DNA of 64,000 nucleotides. Origin: JABDBE01 sp049585795 (GTDB lineage Bacteria > Acidobacteriota > Terriglobia > Terriglobales > Acidobacteriaceae). Where the stretch lies: assembly GCA_049585795.1 (NCBI GenBank), contig JBAVAQ010000019.1, forward strand, positions 1 to 64,000. The letters run 5' to 3'. Position numbers and translations under genes: made by a program. Positions within the stretch are counted from its first letter, which is position 1. Every line of letters begins with the position of its first letter. Below, in pieces: positions 34,052 to 43,165 of this stretch. The notes beneath the pieces were generated by a model. It made no database searches. It saw only the letters and a list, made by a program, of their open reading frames with translations, and was not told where the DNA came from.

Positions 34052-36043
34052 CTACGCGAACAAGAACTCCTTCGTCCGCAACTCTTTAATCGTATCCCGC
34101 AGCTTCGCCGCTTTTTCGAACTCGAACCGCTTGGCGGCTTCGCGCATATCGCTTTCCAGTTTGCGCACATACTCATCCAACTCTTCCTGCGACTTGAATT
34201 CGGGGATGCCCTCGCTCTCCCCGCCGGTTAGATCGGTGTAGTCGGCCTCGATCATGCGGGCCAGCGACATATCCAGCGGACGCACGATGGACTCGGGTGT
34301 GATCCCGTTGGCCTCGTTGTACGCTTCTTGAATCGCGCGGCGGCGATCGGTTTCGCCCATGGCTTTCTTCATCGAGTCGGTCATGCGGTCGGCGTAAAGG
34401 ATGGCCCTCCCATTCAAATTGCGAGCGCAGCGTCCCATGGTCTGGATGAGCGCGCCGCTCGAACGTAGGAAGCCTTCTTTGTCGGCGTCGAGAATCGCGA
34501 CCAGAGAAACCTCGGGCAGGTCGAGCCCTTCGCGCAGCAGGTTGATCCCAATCAGCACGTCGAACTCGCCCTTGCGCAGGTCGCGCAGGATCTTTACTCG
34601 CTCCAGCGTTTCGATCTCAGAGTGCATATAGCGGCACTTCACGCCCACCTCGCTGTAATACTCGGCCAGGTCTTCGGCCATGCGCTTGGTCAGCGTGGTC
34701 ACCAGCACGCGCTCGCCGCGAGCAGTTCGTTCGCGGATTTCGTGCAGCAGGTCGTCGATCTGTCCCTTGACCGGGCGCACTTCGACCGGAGGATCGACCA
34801 GGCCCGTAGGCCGGATGATTTGCTCGATCACGACTCCTGCCGATTTGGTCAGCTCGTACGGACCCGGAGTCGCCGAGACATAAATCATCTGCCCCATGCG
34901 GTGCTCGAACTCTTCGAAAGTAAGCGGACGATTGTCCAACGCCGATGGCAGACGGAAACCGTACTCGACCAGAGTTTCCTTACGCGAGCGATCACCGTGA
35001 TACATGCCATGCAACTGCGGCACAGTCTGATGCGATTCGTCGATGAACATCAGGTAATCGCGCGGAAAGTAGTCAAGCAAAGTCGGCGGGGGCTCGCCCG
35101 GGAGCCGTCCGGTAAAGTGCCGCGAGTAATTCTCAATCCCATGGCAGTAACCCATGGATTTGATCATTTCAAGATCGAACATCACTCGCTGATGAACCCG
35201 CTGCGCCTCGACCACGCGTCCCTGCTTTTCAAGTTCCGCTTCCCACCACTTCAACTCTTCTTTAATAGAATCGACGGCGCGAGACCGAGTCTCCGGCTTC
35301 ATCACGTAGTGGGTTTTAGGATAGATCGGCAGCCGCATGTACTTCTGTTTCACGGTTCCGAACAACGGATCAATCTGTGAGAGCGCCTCAACCTCATCGC
35401 CCCACAACTCGACGCGATACGCCATGTCGTCATACGTCGGAAAGATCTCGATCACGTCGCCGCGCACACGAAAAGTTCCCCGGCGAAAATCGCCATCGGT
35501 GCGTTCGTACAGAATTTCGACCAGCTTGCGCGTAATGTCCTCGCGCTTGATCTTCTGACCCTTCTCGAGAAACAACATCATGCCGTAATAAGCTTCCGGC
35601 GATCCCAAACCATAAATGCAGGAGACCGAAGCCACAATCAAACAATCCCGCCGTTCAAAAAGCGACCGCGTAGCCGAGAGCCGCAGCTTGTCCAACTCAT
35701 CATTAATGGTGGCTTCTTTTTCAATGTAAAGATCAGCCGCAGGCACATAAGCCTCCGGTTGGTAGAAGTCATAGTATGAGACGAAGTACTCTACGGCGTT
35801 TTGGGGGAAGAAGTTCTTGAATTCGTGGTACAGCTGGGCGGCGAGGGTCTTGTTGTGGGCCATGACCAGGGTGGTGCGGTTTAGTTGCTCGATTACTTTG
35901 GCGGCGGTGTAAGTCTTGCCGGAACCGGTCACGCCCAACAGAACCTGGTGCTGTTCGCGATCGAACAGACCTCTGGTTAGAGATTCGATGGCCTTGGCTT
36001 GGTCGCCTTTCGGTTTGTAATCACTGACTAGTTTGAAGTCCAT
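34052..36043 (-). CDS. uvrB: UvrABC excinuclease subunit B
   Basis: 663 residues, full length for the family. Walker A is GVTGSGKT (37-44); the damage-probing beta-hairpin region is YYDFYQPEAYVP; the helicase Walker B is MFIDESHQTVPQ. Motifs V and VI read INLLREGLDLPEVSLVAILD and QTMGRCARNLNGRAILYADR, and the UVR domain that contacts UvrC closes the protein (FEFEKAAKLRDTIKELRTKE). UvrB verifies bulky DNA lesions loaded by UvrA and positions UvrC for incision. It stands alone here; neither uvrA nor uvrC is in the window. Confidence 0.98.
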   Translation of the reverse strand: MDFKLVSDYKPKGDQAKAIESLTRGLFDREQHQVLLGVTGSGKTYTAAKVIEQLNRTTLVMAHNKTLAAQLYHEFKNFFPQNAVEYFVSYYDFYQPEAYVPAADLYIEKEATINDELDKLRLSATRSLFERRDCLIVASVSCIYGLGSPEAYYGMMLFLEKGQKIKREDITRKLVEILYERTDGDFRRGTFRVRGDVIEIFPTYDDMAYRVELWGDEVEALSQIDPLFGTVKQKYMRLPIYPKTHYVMKPETRSRAVDSIKEELKWWEAELEKQGRVVEAQRVHQRVMFDLEMIKSMGYCHGIENYSRHFTGRLPGEPPPTLLDYFPRDYLMFIDESHQTVPQLHGMYHGDRSRKETLVEYGFRLPSALDNRPLTFEEFEHRMGQMIYVSATPGPYELTKSAGVVIEQIIRPTGLVDPPVEVRPVKGQIDDLLHEIRERTARGERVLVTTLTKRMAEDLAEYYSEVGVKCRYMHSEIETLERVKILRDLRKGEFDVLIGINLLREGLDLPEVSLVAILDADKEGFLRSSGALIQTMGRCARNLNGRAILYADRMTDSMKKAMGETDRRRAIQEAYNEANGITPESIVRPLDMSLARMIEADYTDLTGGESEGIPEFKSQEELDEYVRKLESDMREAAKRFEFEKAAKLRDTIKELRTKEFLFA

Positions 36044-36051
36044 AGCAACAG

Positions 36052-36115
36052 CTTCTAGCTCCTGGCTTCTAGCTATTGGGGTTCAGGTTTCAGCTATCAG
36101 CCATCAGCCATCAGC
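36052..36115. repeat. Short imperfect repeats upstream of uvrB
   Basis: TTCTAGCTCCTGGC/TTCTAGCTATTGG is followed by CAGCTATCAGCCATCAGCCATCAGC, a 7-bp period array. It lies in the 210-bp spacer where the uvrB promoter should be. Confidence 0.5.
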
Positions 36116-36255
36116 GCGGCACAGCGAAACGAAAATTGGCCAGCACCTGCAGAAAGGAATTTCAGCGGGTAGGCATTTCTTTATTATAGCGTGGTGAACA
36201 GAAAGCAAAACGGCGCGAGGATCGTATCCCCGTGCCGTGCTTGAACGGATGGCGT

Positions 36256-38031
36256 TTACGGAAGTTTGAAGTTGACAGTAATTTGGGTTTGAATTTCTAC
36301 GGGTTGATCGTCGAGATAATAAGGTTTGTATTTCCACTGCTTGACCGCGTCGATGGCGGCGCGGGCCAAAACCGGATCGCCACTGAGCGCCGTCACCTTG
36401 GTGATGCTGCCATCCTTGCCGATGTTGGCCAGCAGTTCGACGGCTCCCTGGACGCGCATTTGCTTGGCGAGCGCGGGATAGATTGGGTCGACGTTCTTGA
36501 TCAGCAGCCCCTGCGATACACCTTGCGAAACTTTCAGTTGCTGCGGGACGGGGCGAGGAAGAGTCGCGGCGGTCGTACTCATAATTCCAGAGATGGCCTG
36601 ATTGTTCGAAGCACCTACGGATCCAGGAGCCGGAGGTTGCACTGGTTCCTGCGCGGCGGAACTCGGCGGCGCAGGGGTCGGGACTTCGCTTTTGACCACC
36701 AAGGGCGCGTTTTCCGGGTCATCCGCGTCTTTCTGGCCATCTGGCTGGGTTCTGACAACGGTGTTTGGCGCAACTATAGAAGTTGATTTCTTGACGGCCG
36801 AAGAGTGCGCGTCAGGCGTCGAAAGAGTTTCGGCAGGGCCGCGCTCGATGGGGAGCGCGCTGGCCGGCTGCGATGAGGTTTTGGCAGAAGCTATTTCGTG
36901 CGCTGCAGTTTGAGGAGGCGGAACTGCAGTAACTTGAGGCTGAGCCGGAGTTGCCCGCGGTGGGGCAACTTGGGTAATCGAGAGTCTGCCGGCGGGTTGC
37001 ATTTTTGTCCAGGCAACATAGCCGACGGCTGCGACTGAAACCAGAAGTGCGACTGCGATCAGAACGGTCTTTTTAGACCCGCCGGATGCAGGCTCGGTTG
37101 ACGCGCCAAGCGAAGTAAATGCCGGCGCCGCTACTTCTGGCATCGCCGCGTGGTCGGACTCATGGTGTGGCTTCGATGGTATTTTTGCTGGAGCGGTCGC
37201 CGCCGCCTGGCCGGACGACATGCTGATGCTGTGGGAACGACTGATCGGAGTGTCGGAAACACTTGCCAGAGAAGCCAGAGCTTGATTGCTTGGGGAAGCA
37301 TCGAGTTCGGACCTTCCGGTGGCTTCGGCAGCGCGGCGCAGAGCGGTCGCCATTGGTTCGGCTGCGGGTTTGCTAATCGGCTGCCACGGATATTCTCTTG
37401 CGACCGGAGATGCAGGTGTCGGATCCGGCATCGATTCGAGCAGAGCGGCCTCGGTTGGCTCGGGTTTAGGGCCAGGATCGGACTCAACCTCGAACAAGGC
37501 GGCGCTTACCGGTGGGATAGGAGAGGGCAGCGGCTGCTTCGGCAAGTAGGTTGGTTTCGGCTCAGGAACCTGTGGAGCCGATGGACGCTTTGCCTCGATA
37601 CTGGTAACAGGCCGCGGGGGCGGCTGCACAGCAGGGGTCGCGGTCGCGGGCTTGGCTGCATCAGTTTTCCGCAACAGGCCGCGAGCGACACGTAATGTGC
37701 CCTTGGATTGTTCAACATTAATCGGTTTGGTCAAAACCAAATTAGCGCCGATGCGGAATGCCTTGGCAACGCCTGCCTGTCCCTCGACGACGGCAACGGC
37801 CAGTGAGGACTGATTGGATCCAGAATTGTGCGCGCTCTTAAACAAAAGGGCCGCATTCTGCTCACTGTCGCAATCCACCACAATGGCGTCGAAGTGCTCC
37901 GCCATTAACCTCTTCACTGCCGCAAAGGGCTCGTTGCAGGGCTCGACTCGAAACTCCAGGTCGTTCAGGACCTGGGTGACAACGCGGGCAGTTTTCTCGT
38001 CAGGGCAGAATAAAAGGGCGTTGTACTTCAT
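36256..38031 (-). CDS. Receiver-like / TonB C-terminal hybrid membrane protein
   Basis: 591 residues. The N-terminal ~120 have a receiver-like fold (ALLFCPDEKTARVVTQVLND, FDAIVVDCDSEQNAALLF, VLTKPINVEQSKG) with Asp and Lys in suitable places. A long Pro/Ala-rich stretch follows, with one membrane segment (KTVLIAVALLVSVAAVGYVAW), then a second Pro-rich part and a TonB C-terminal domain (DPIYPALAKQMRVQGAVELL, DAVKQWKYKPYYLDDQPVEI). TonB domains pass energy to outer-membrane transporters. A receiver-like domain on the cytoplasmic side is unusual and could couple a signal to that step. No ExbB/ExbD genes are seen nearby. Confidence 0.8.
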   Translation of the reverse strand: MKYNALLFCPDEKTARVVTQVLNDLEFRVEPCNEPFAAVKRLMAEHFDAIVVDCDSEQNAALLFKSAHNSGSNQSSLAVAVVEGQAGVAKAFRIGANLVLTKPINVEQSKGTLRVARGLLRKTDAAKPATATPAVQPPPRPVTSIEAKRPSAPQVPEPKPTYLPKQPLPSPIPPVSAALFEVESDPGPKPEPTEAALLESMPDPTPASPVAREYPWQPISKPAAEPMATALRRAAEATGRSELDASPSNQALASLASVSDTPISRSHSISMSSGQAAATAPAKIPSKPHHESDHAAMPEVAAPAFTSLGASTEPASGGSKKTVLIAVALLVSVAAVGYVAWTKMQPAGRLSITQVAPPRATPAQPQVTAVPPPQTAAHEIASAKTSSQPASALPIERGPAETLSTPDAHSSAVKKSTSIVAPNTVVRTQPDGQKDADDPENAPLVVKSEVPTPAPPSSAAQEPVQPPAPGSVGASNNQAISGIMSTTAATLPRPVPQQLKVSQGVSQGLLIKNVDPIYPALAKQMRVQGAVELLANIGKDGSITKVTALSGDPVLARAAIDAVKQWKYKPYYLDDQPVEIQTQITVNFKLP

Positions 38032-38217
38032 ACTCGAATCGTAGGTACTGTGGTGGGGAGCTTCAAGTTACGTAGGTACTTTCACGGCCTTTCGAAACCC
38101 TTGACTGTCTCGTCACTTACGAAAGTTGGTGTCCGGCGGGTGTGCGTGGCGACGCCGAAGCGAAGTGATGGAACATTGTGGCTGGGCTAGGCCGAAAGCG
38201 TTGTTCAATACGCACGG

Positions 38218-38259
38218 GATCCTTCGGCCCGCTGGAGAAAGCGCGGGGCTTCGGGATGA
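38218..38259 (+). repeat. Dispersed repeat copy A (42 bp)
   Basis: GATCCTTCGGCCCGCTGGAG followed by AAAGCGCGGGGCTTCGGGATGA, with CCCGC/GCGGG able to pair. Copy B lies in the same orientation at 38977, on the other side of the membrane gene. Confidence 0.8.
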
Positions 38260-38293
38260 AACCATCTAAGTAGAGCGCTCTCGGACGATTACA

Positions 38294-38920
38294 ATGACGG
38301 GCATGCGCATCCCACTGTGGCTGAAGGTTGGTTGGAGCTTGTGGGTGCTGGTGTGGGTGCCGGTGTACTGGCATCAGTACGGGTTGCAGAACTTTCTATA
38401 CTTCTGTGATCTTGGAAACTTGTTTATTGCGGCGGCGCTTTGGTTAGAGAGTCCGCTGCTGTTTTCGTGGCAGGCGTGCGGGCTGCTGCTTTTTCAGACC
38501 CTTTACATCATCGACCTCGTCGGGGCGGTGGCGAGCGGGCGGCATGTTATTGGGGGCACCGAATATATGTTTGATCCGCATGTAGCCTTGTTGGTTCGGC
38601 TGCTCAGTTTGTTTCACGTCGTGGTGCCTCCGCTGCTGCTGTGGGCTATTTGGCGGTTGGGGTATGACGTTCGTGGCTGGAAGTTGCAGACGCTGACGGC
38701 ATGGATTGTGGTTCCGATCAATCACTTCTGGCGGCCGCAGTACGATGTGAACTGGGCGCGTGGGCCATTCTTTCGGGAGCAGCATCTGATACCGGGGATT
38801 GTGTATTTGGCGGTTTACTTGGTGGTTGTGCCCGCGGTGGTTTATTGGCCCACGCATTTGGTTTTGCGGTCGTGGGTGAGACGTTGGCGGCGTTCTGGGG
38901 GTTTATTGCATGGTTGTTAG
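38294..38920 (+). CDS. Unrecognised integral membrane protein
   Basis: 208 residues with about five hydrophobic segments (LWVLVWVPVYWHQYGL, FCDLGNLFIAAALWLE, ACGLLLFQTLYIIDLVGAVA, VVVPPLLLWAIWRLGYDV, GIVYLAVYLVVVPAVVYWP). His, Trp and Asn residues are frequent near the helix ends (VPINHFWRPQYDVNWARG). I do not know the family; similar proteins appear in Acidobacteria. It is flanked on both sides by the 42-bp repeat in direct orientation. No clear ribosome site precedes the ATG; the ATG at 38303 is an alternative. Confidence 0.65.
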   Translation: MTGMRIPLWLKVGWSLWVLVWVPVYWHQYGLQNFLYFCDLGNLFIAAALWLESPLLFSWQACGLLLFQTLYIIDLVGAVASGRHVIGGTEYMFDPHVALLVRLLSLFHVVVPPLLLWAIWRLGYDVRGWKLQTLTAWIVVPINHFWRPQYDVNWARGPFFREQHLIPGIVYLAVYLVVVPAVVYWPTHLVLRSWVRRWRRSGGLLHGC

Positions 38921-38976
38921 TGCGCGGGGACGACCGTCCTCGATTGTGGTTTTGTGGCGCGAGCCACTATGCGCGA

Positions 38977-39018
38977 GATCCTTCGCCCCGCTGGAGAAAA
39001 CGCGGGGCTTCAGGATGA
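38977..39018 (+). repeat. Dispersed repeat copy B (42 bp)
   Basis: GATCCTTCGCCCCGCTGGAG then AAAACGCGGGGCTTCAGGATGA: three differences from copy A. It lies just beyond the end of the membrane gene and before the peptidase gene end. Confidence 0.8.
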
Positions 39019-39051
39019 CGGCATGACGAGTAGAAAGTTTTGAGCCGCGTC

Positions 39052-41175
39052 CTAGTGTTGGGCGGCCAGGGCCCGTTGCGTCGCTTCGAGCAAAGCTTCT
39101 GGGCCGACTGGTTTTCCGGTGGCGCGTTCCATCCAGAGGTCGGGCGTGATGCGGCCCATCTTGGCCATGCGCTCAAATTCGGGGCCGATGCTGCCGGCTT
39201 TCTTCATTTGTTCTTCGATCTGAAACGCGATCATGTGGCCGATGGGATAGTCGGGAAGATAGAGAAACGAATCGATCATGTGCGAATAAATCCCGAGCAG
39301 GACGACATCGTTTCTGTGAAAGACAGGTGCGTAGTAGCGGTTCCAGATGTCTTTTGAGATCTGTACCGTGGCTGCGTCGAGTTGCTGAGCCGTGGCTTGC
39401 GGGTGGTCGTACATCCAGTGCCAGACGGCCATATCGACAAGCGCAACGCCGGCAATTTCGTAGGTGCCCCAGAAATCGTTCAAGGTTTTTTCTGCCTGGC
39501 TTTTGGCGTCGGGCGCGGGAAGGCCTAGCAGTTCGAGATCGTGACCCTGAAAGACGAAGGCGAGGGCTTCGGTGAAAGCCGTGTTGGGCACGCCTTGCAG
39601 CAGGGTGTAGTCGATGTCGTTGAGCGAGAAGGTTTGCTCGACGTTATGTCCCATCTCATGCACGGCGATGTTAAATCCCTTGTAGTTCATGCCAGTTTGT
39701 TCGACACGGGTGCGCAGATGCGCTTTCTCGGATCGCATGCCGGCTCCCATGGCGTGGCCGGAGCCGCGCGCCGGGTCGACGATGATGTTGCTGGCGACAT
39801 ACCGGGCGCGGTCCGGTGCGAAGCCGAGTTTCATCAGCAGGTTGGGAATGTCTTTTTGATAGGCCTCAGCGGTTGGATATTTCTTCGCGACGATCTCGTC
39901 TAACTGGGCTTCGGTGTATTGGCTGCCGGGACGAAAGCCGTTGTACCAGATATCAAACGGCTCCAGGGGTCGGCCGAGGCGGACCTGAATCAACTGTGCA
40001 GTCTGAGCTACGAGCGGGGAACTTACCACTTGCTCCAACATCGCTTTTACTTGCGCTTCCGGAATCTCGCGATCCTCCTCGAAGCGGCGGTCGATCAGCG
40101 TAGGCGCGGTTGGCGAGTATGGATCCGCCTTGCGCGAGGCGCGGAAATCGTTTAGCAAGGTGGCATAGCGCGTGTCTGGCTCGGGTGCGTTTGTGATCGG
40201 GAAGTTGTTGGCCGTCGTGGCGTCTGAATCTTTCACCGCCGCGGGTTTCACTTCGTTCGTGTATGGATTCCAATCTACAGCGGGATTGTTGATCACGACT
40301 TGCGGAATCGTCTGAGTGACGATGCGCTCCATCACCTGCTGAATCATTCGTTGCTTTGCGGCACCGCTCTGGGGATCGGAGTAGTCGGCTTTAATTTCGT
40401 CGCGCAGGTTCCAGTGGCTCAGTAGCCGCATTTTGGGCGGGAAAAGATGCTGGCCCTGGGCGTCGACGAGGTGGTACATCCAGATATTGTATTGCGCAAT
40501 GTACTGTCCCGCCTGCGCTCCCGCTTGAGCGATTGAGAGCTGGACGTCGGCTGGGATGCGCTTGTCGAAACGTTGCGCAAGGCGGACTTCGGCCCACTGA
40601 CGGCGGCTCCAGGTGGGCCCCTCTTTCAGGCGTTCGTCCAGCGTGGTGAGGGGGAAGTTCAGCAAAACCGTGAAGGCCAATTTGTTATTGAAGAAGTCGT
40701 CGAGGACGTGTGCAGAGGGATCGTAACCAGCGAATACTTCGTCGAAGGGAAGCAGGGGGCCAAGATCGAGATCCGATTGCTGATTGAACGCCCGGTTGAT
40801 CTCGTGCATGTGTCCATCGAGTTGCTCGAGCAGGCTCTGGAAGCGGTCGAACATGATATTGAGCGTGGCTTGGTCGCCGGCGAAGTTGGTGCGGACGAAG
40901 TCTTCGAAAACGGCGGCATCGCCGTCATCGACGCGCCAGAACTCAGCTACCTGATGGAGACCGCGGTCGAGGCGGACGCTTTGCTGGGTGCCGTACTTTG
41001 CGATTAGTTCATTTTGCAGCTTGGCAGTCGAGTCATTCATCCATGTAGGAGCAACTGCGGCGGATGTCTTAGGGGCAGTGGAAGCGTTCTGCATTAAGAT
41101 CTCCTCTGAACAAAGTGGAACCGCGGCGCACAGAATGGTTGTGGCCAGTAACGCCAAGCGAAGACGTTCTTTCAT
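39052..41175 (-). CDS. Secreted HExxH zinc metallopeptidase (gluzincin type)
   Basis: 707 residues beginning with a signal peptide (RLALLATTILCAAVPLCSEE). The zinc motif HEMGH is at 506-510 in NIAVHEMGHNVEQTFSLNDI, and the third ligand is probably Glu536 in NTAFTEALAFVFQGHD. The long helical body, HExxH and downstream Glu resemble the M3 family of oligopeptidases, although the first His context is not a perfect M3 signature. It should act in the periplasm or outside the cell. A ribosome site GAAGAGG precedes the ATG. The MscS gene ends 14 bp upstream, so the two are probably co-transcribed. Confidence 0.75.
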   Translation of the reverse strand: MKERLRLALLATTILCAAVPLCSEEILMQNASTAPKTSAAVAPTWMNDSTAKLQNELIAKYGTQQSVRLDRGLHQVAEFWRVDDGDAAVFEDFVRTNFAGDQATLNIMFDRFQSLLEQLDGHMHEINRAFNQQSDLDLGPLLPFDEVFAGYDPSAHVLDDFFNNKLAFTVLLNFPLTTLDERLKEGPTWSRRQWAEVRLAQRFDKRIPADVQLSIAQAGAQAGQYIAQYNIWMYHLVDAQGQHLFPPKMRLLSHWNLRDEIKADYSDPQSGAAKQRMIQQVMERIVTQTIPQVVINNPAVDWNPYTNEVKPAAVKDSDATTANNFPITNAPEPDTRYATLLNDFRASRKADPYSPTAPTLIDRRFEEDREIPEAQVKAMLEQVVSSPLVAQTAQLIQVRLGRPLEPFDIWYNGFRPGSQYTEAQLDEIVAKKYPTAEAYQKDIPNLLMKLGFAPDRARYVASNIIVDPARGSGHAMGAGMRSEKAHLRTRVEQTGMNYKGFNIAVHEMGHNVEQTFSLNDIDYTLLQGVPNTAFTEALAFVFQGHDLELLGLPAPDAKSQAEKTLNDFWGTYEIAGVALVDMAVWHWMYDHPQATAQQLDAATVQISKDIWNRYYAPVFHRNDVVLLGIYSHMIDSFLYLPDYPIGHMIAFQIEEQMKKAGSIGPEFERMAKMGRITPDLWMERATGKPVGPEALLEATQRALAAQH

Positions 41176-41188
41176 TTTCCGTACCTCT

Positions 41189-42938
41189 TCATTTCTTGCT
41201 CCTCAGGGCCGATTCCGGCTGCGGATAAGGCAGGGAATTGCTGAATTCGGAGATGTCAGACGAAGCGAAGTCGGGGAAGGGCAGCTTACTGTTCTCGCGC
41301 CACTGTTGGACTTCCTTCGAAACGGCCGCGGTCTTCTCTTGGTCCAAGCCCGAGTCGCGGCCGAGATAAAGCACGCGGGAGGGGAAGGCGAGGAAAGTCC
41401 CCGAAGCCTCGATGATGTCCATGATTCTGAGCAGCAGATCTTCCTGAATAGCGAGGAACTCGTTATTGTCTCGGGTCAGTACGTAACAAAAGACTTCGAG
41501 AGTCAAAGAGTGGTCGTCGTATCCAATGAATCGAATGCGAGCGCCGGCGGTCTCAACTTTGGGATGTTCATAGAGCAAGCGGCGAATCTGGGCCAGCACG
41601 TATCGCAACTGGTCGGCCGAAGTTTCGTAGCGCAGTCCCAGCGTGGTATTGAAAAGGATTTTATCCCGGCGGCTCAGGTTCTCCAGGTTCATGGTGGCCA
41701 GTGAGCCATTGGGAATGGAAAGCTCGCTTCTTTCCGGCGTGCGGATGCGAGTGGAACGCAGGCTGATGTCTTCCACCGTCCCGGTCCGGTCGCCGAAACG
41801 GCATACGTCCCCCACGCGAAGGACTTCATCGGCAAGCAGGGAAACGCCGCCGAAGAGATTCTCCAGGGTCTTTTGGGCGGCGAAGGCGACGGCAATTCCG
41901 CCGATGCCTAATCCGGCAAGCGCGGTCGTCATGTTGAAGCCGAGAGAACTGAGTATGGCAAGGAGAGCGAAGATGACAATCAGAGCATTCAGTACGCGTT
42001 CGCCGAGCAGCAAGAGCGTTCCCTCACCTTTGCGTCCGGCATATAGCGCGCGTTCTCGAAGCAGTCGGGCAATTTGCCGCAGGATTGCCGATAGCAGCCA
42101 GGTGCATCCGATAATGAACACCACGCCGATGACCAGCTGGTAGTAGTGGATTTGTAGCAGCGGCAGGCTGAGCTCACGCACGCAAAGAACATCAATTGCT
42201 GTGCTGAATAAAAGCCACAGGGGACGGGAGATCGATTGCCATACTCCCGTGCGCAGCGGCTGGCCACGGCGTAACTTTCCTAAAAGGCCGAGGACTTTAA
42301 TCAACAGCCAGCCCAAGCCAGCGGCGAGCGGTATGGCCAGCAAGATTGCCAGGCATTGCCACACGGGCAACCCCAAGAAGTGCCACTCCACCATGAACTT
42401 GGGCAGGTGAGCTTCGACTTTATGTACCTCCAGCCGGTCGTAGAGGTCAGGCACCTTGGCCAGGGTTTCGGAAGAGATCAGCCAGATTTTCCCTCCGCTT
42501 GGATTGGAGACCTGGACGAGAGTTAGGTTGGCATCAATATCTCCAGCGGACAACACTCCGATGCGCTGCTGGCCGGAAGGAATTCCTTCTTGCGGAGTTC
42601 CTTCCGGTCGATTGCTAATCAGTCTGAGATTGCCGGAGAAGGCTCGATCCATCACCTGCTTCAGCTTGCTGGCGAGTTCCTCACCCTGCTCTATGCGTTT
42701 GCCATTGGTCATCTGCAAGTACTGCGCAGCGATGGAGTAATTCCCCACCTGCGCCGCCTGCAGAAATCCGTAGATCGTGCCGCTCGGAGTGTCGCGTCCC
42801 AACGGGTCCGGCGCCGGTTGGTTCGCGGATTCAGTCGGGGCTTTGCCCAGTTGCGTTGGCAGTAGCTGCCCGGCGGCGGCCACGGAAACGGTTGCGCACA
42901 AAAGAAGCCAACGAACACGTTTCAAGAAAGAAGACATG
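41189..42938 (-). CDS. MscS-family mechanosensitive channel with large N-terminal domain
   Basis: About 582 residues from the ATG at 42938, which is followed by a signal peptide. Residues 30-180 are a periplasmic domain; several membrane helices follow. The pore helix reads LAGLGIGGIAVAFAAQKTLE NLFGG and is followed by the MscS beta domain (GDVCRFGDRTGTVEDISLRS, ELSIPNGSLATMNLENLSRR). The protein should release solutes on hypo-osmotic shock. The C-terminal ~70 residues extend past the vestibule. GAGAAGGA before the ATG supports this start over longer frames. Confidence 0.9.
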
Positions 42939-43096
42939 GTTCCTTCTCCAGGGGAGGGCGCGCATTGCACGCAAACATGCGTCCGCGAATCAGACGTTGT
43001 AAAACGAGAGTTCATTGTACCGAAATGCCAGTTTTGTGCGCTCGGAAGCCGTTTCGGTTCACGGCGCTTATGTGAATCGAGAAACAAATCTTAAAT

Positions 43097-43135
43097 CGCG
43101 GAGGTCGCGGAGACGGCCGCAGAGTGCGCGGAGGA
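43097..43135. repeat. Imperfect 9-bp tandem repeat
   Basis: CGCGGAGGT, CGCGGAGAC, GGC, CGCAGAGTG, CGCGGAGGA in the short spacer between lpdA and the MscS gene. Confidence 0.45.
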
Positions 43136-43165
43136 AATCCGGCAAACGGATCGAGTCTCGAGTCA

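Noticed and set aside
36052..36115. CATCAGC repeats as a CRISPR-like or attachment site
   Set aside because: The period is seven bases and imperfect, with no spacers and no integrase nearby.
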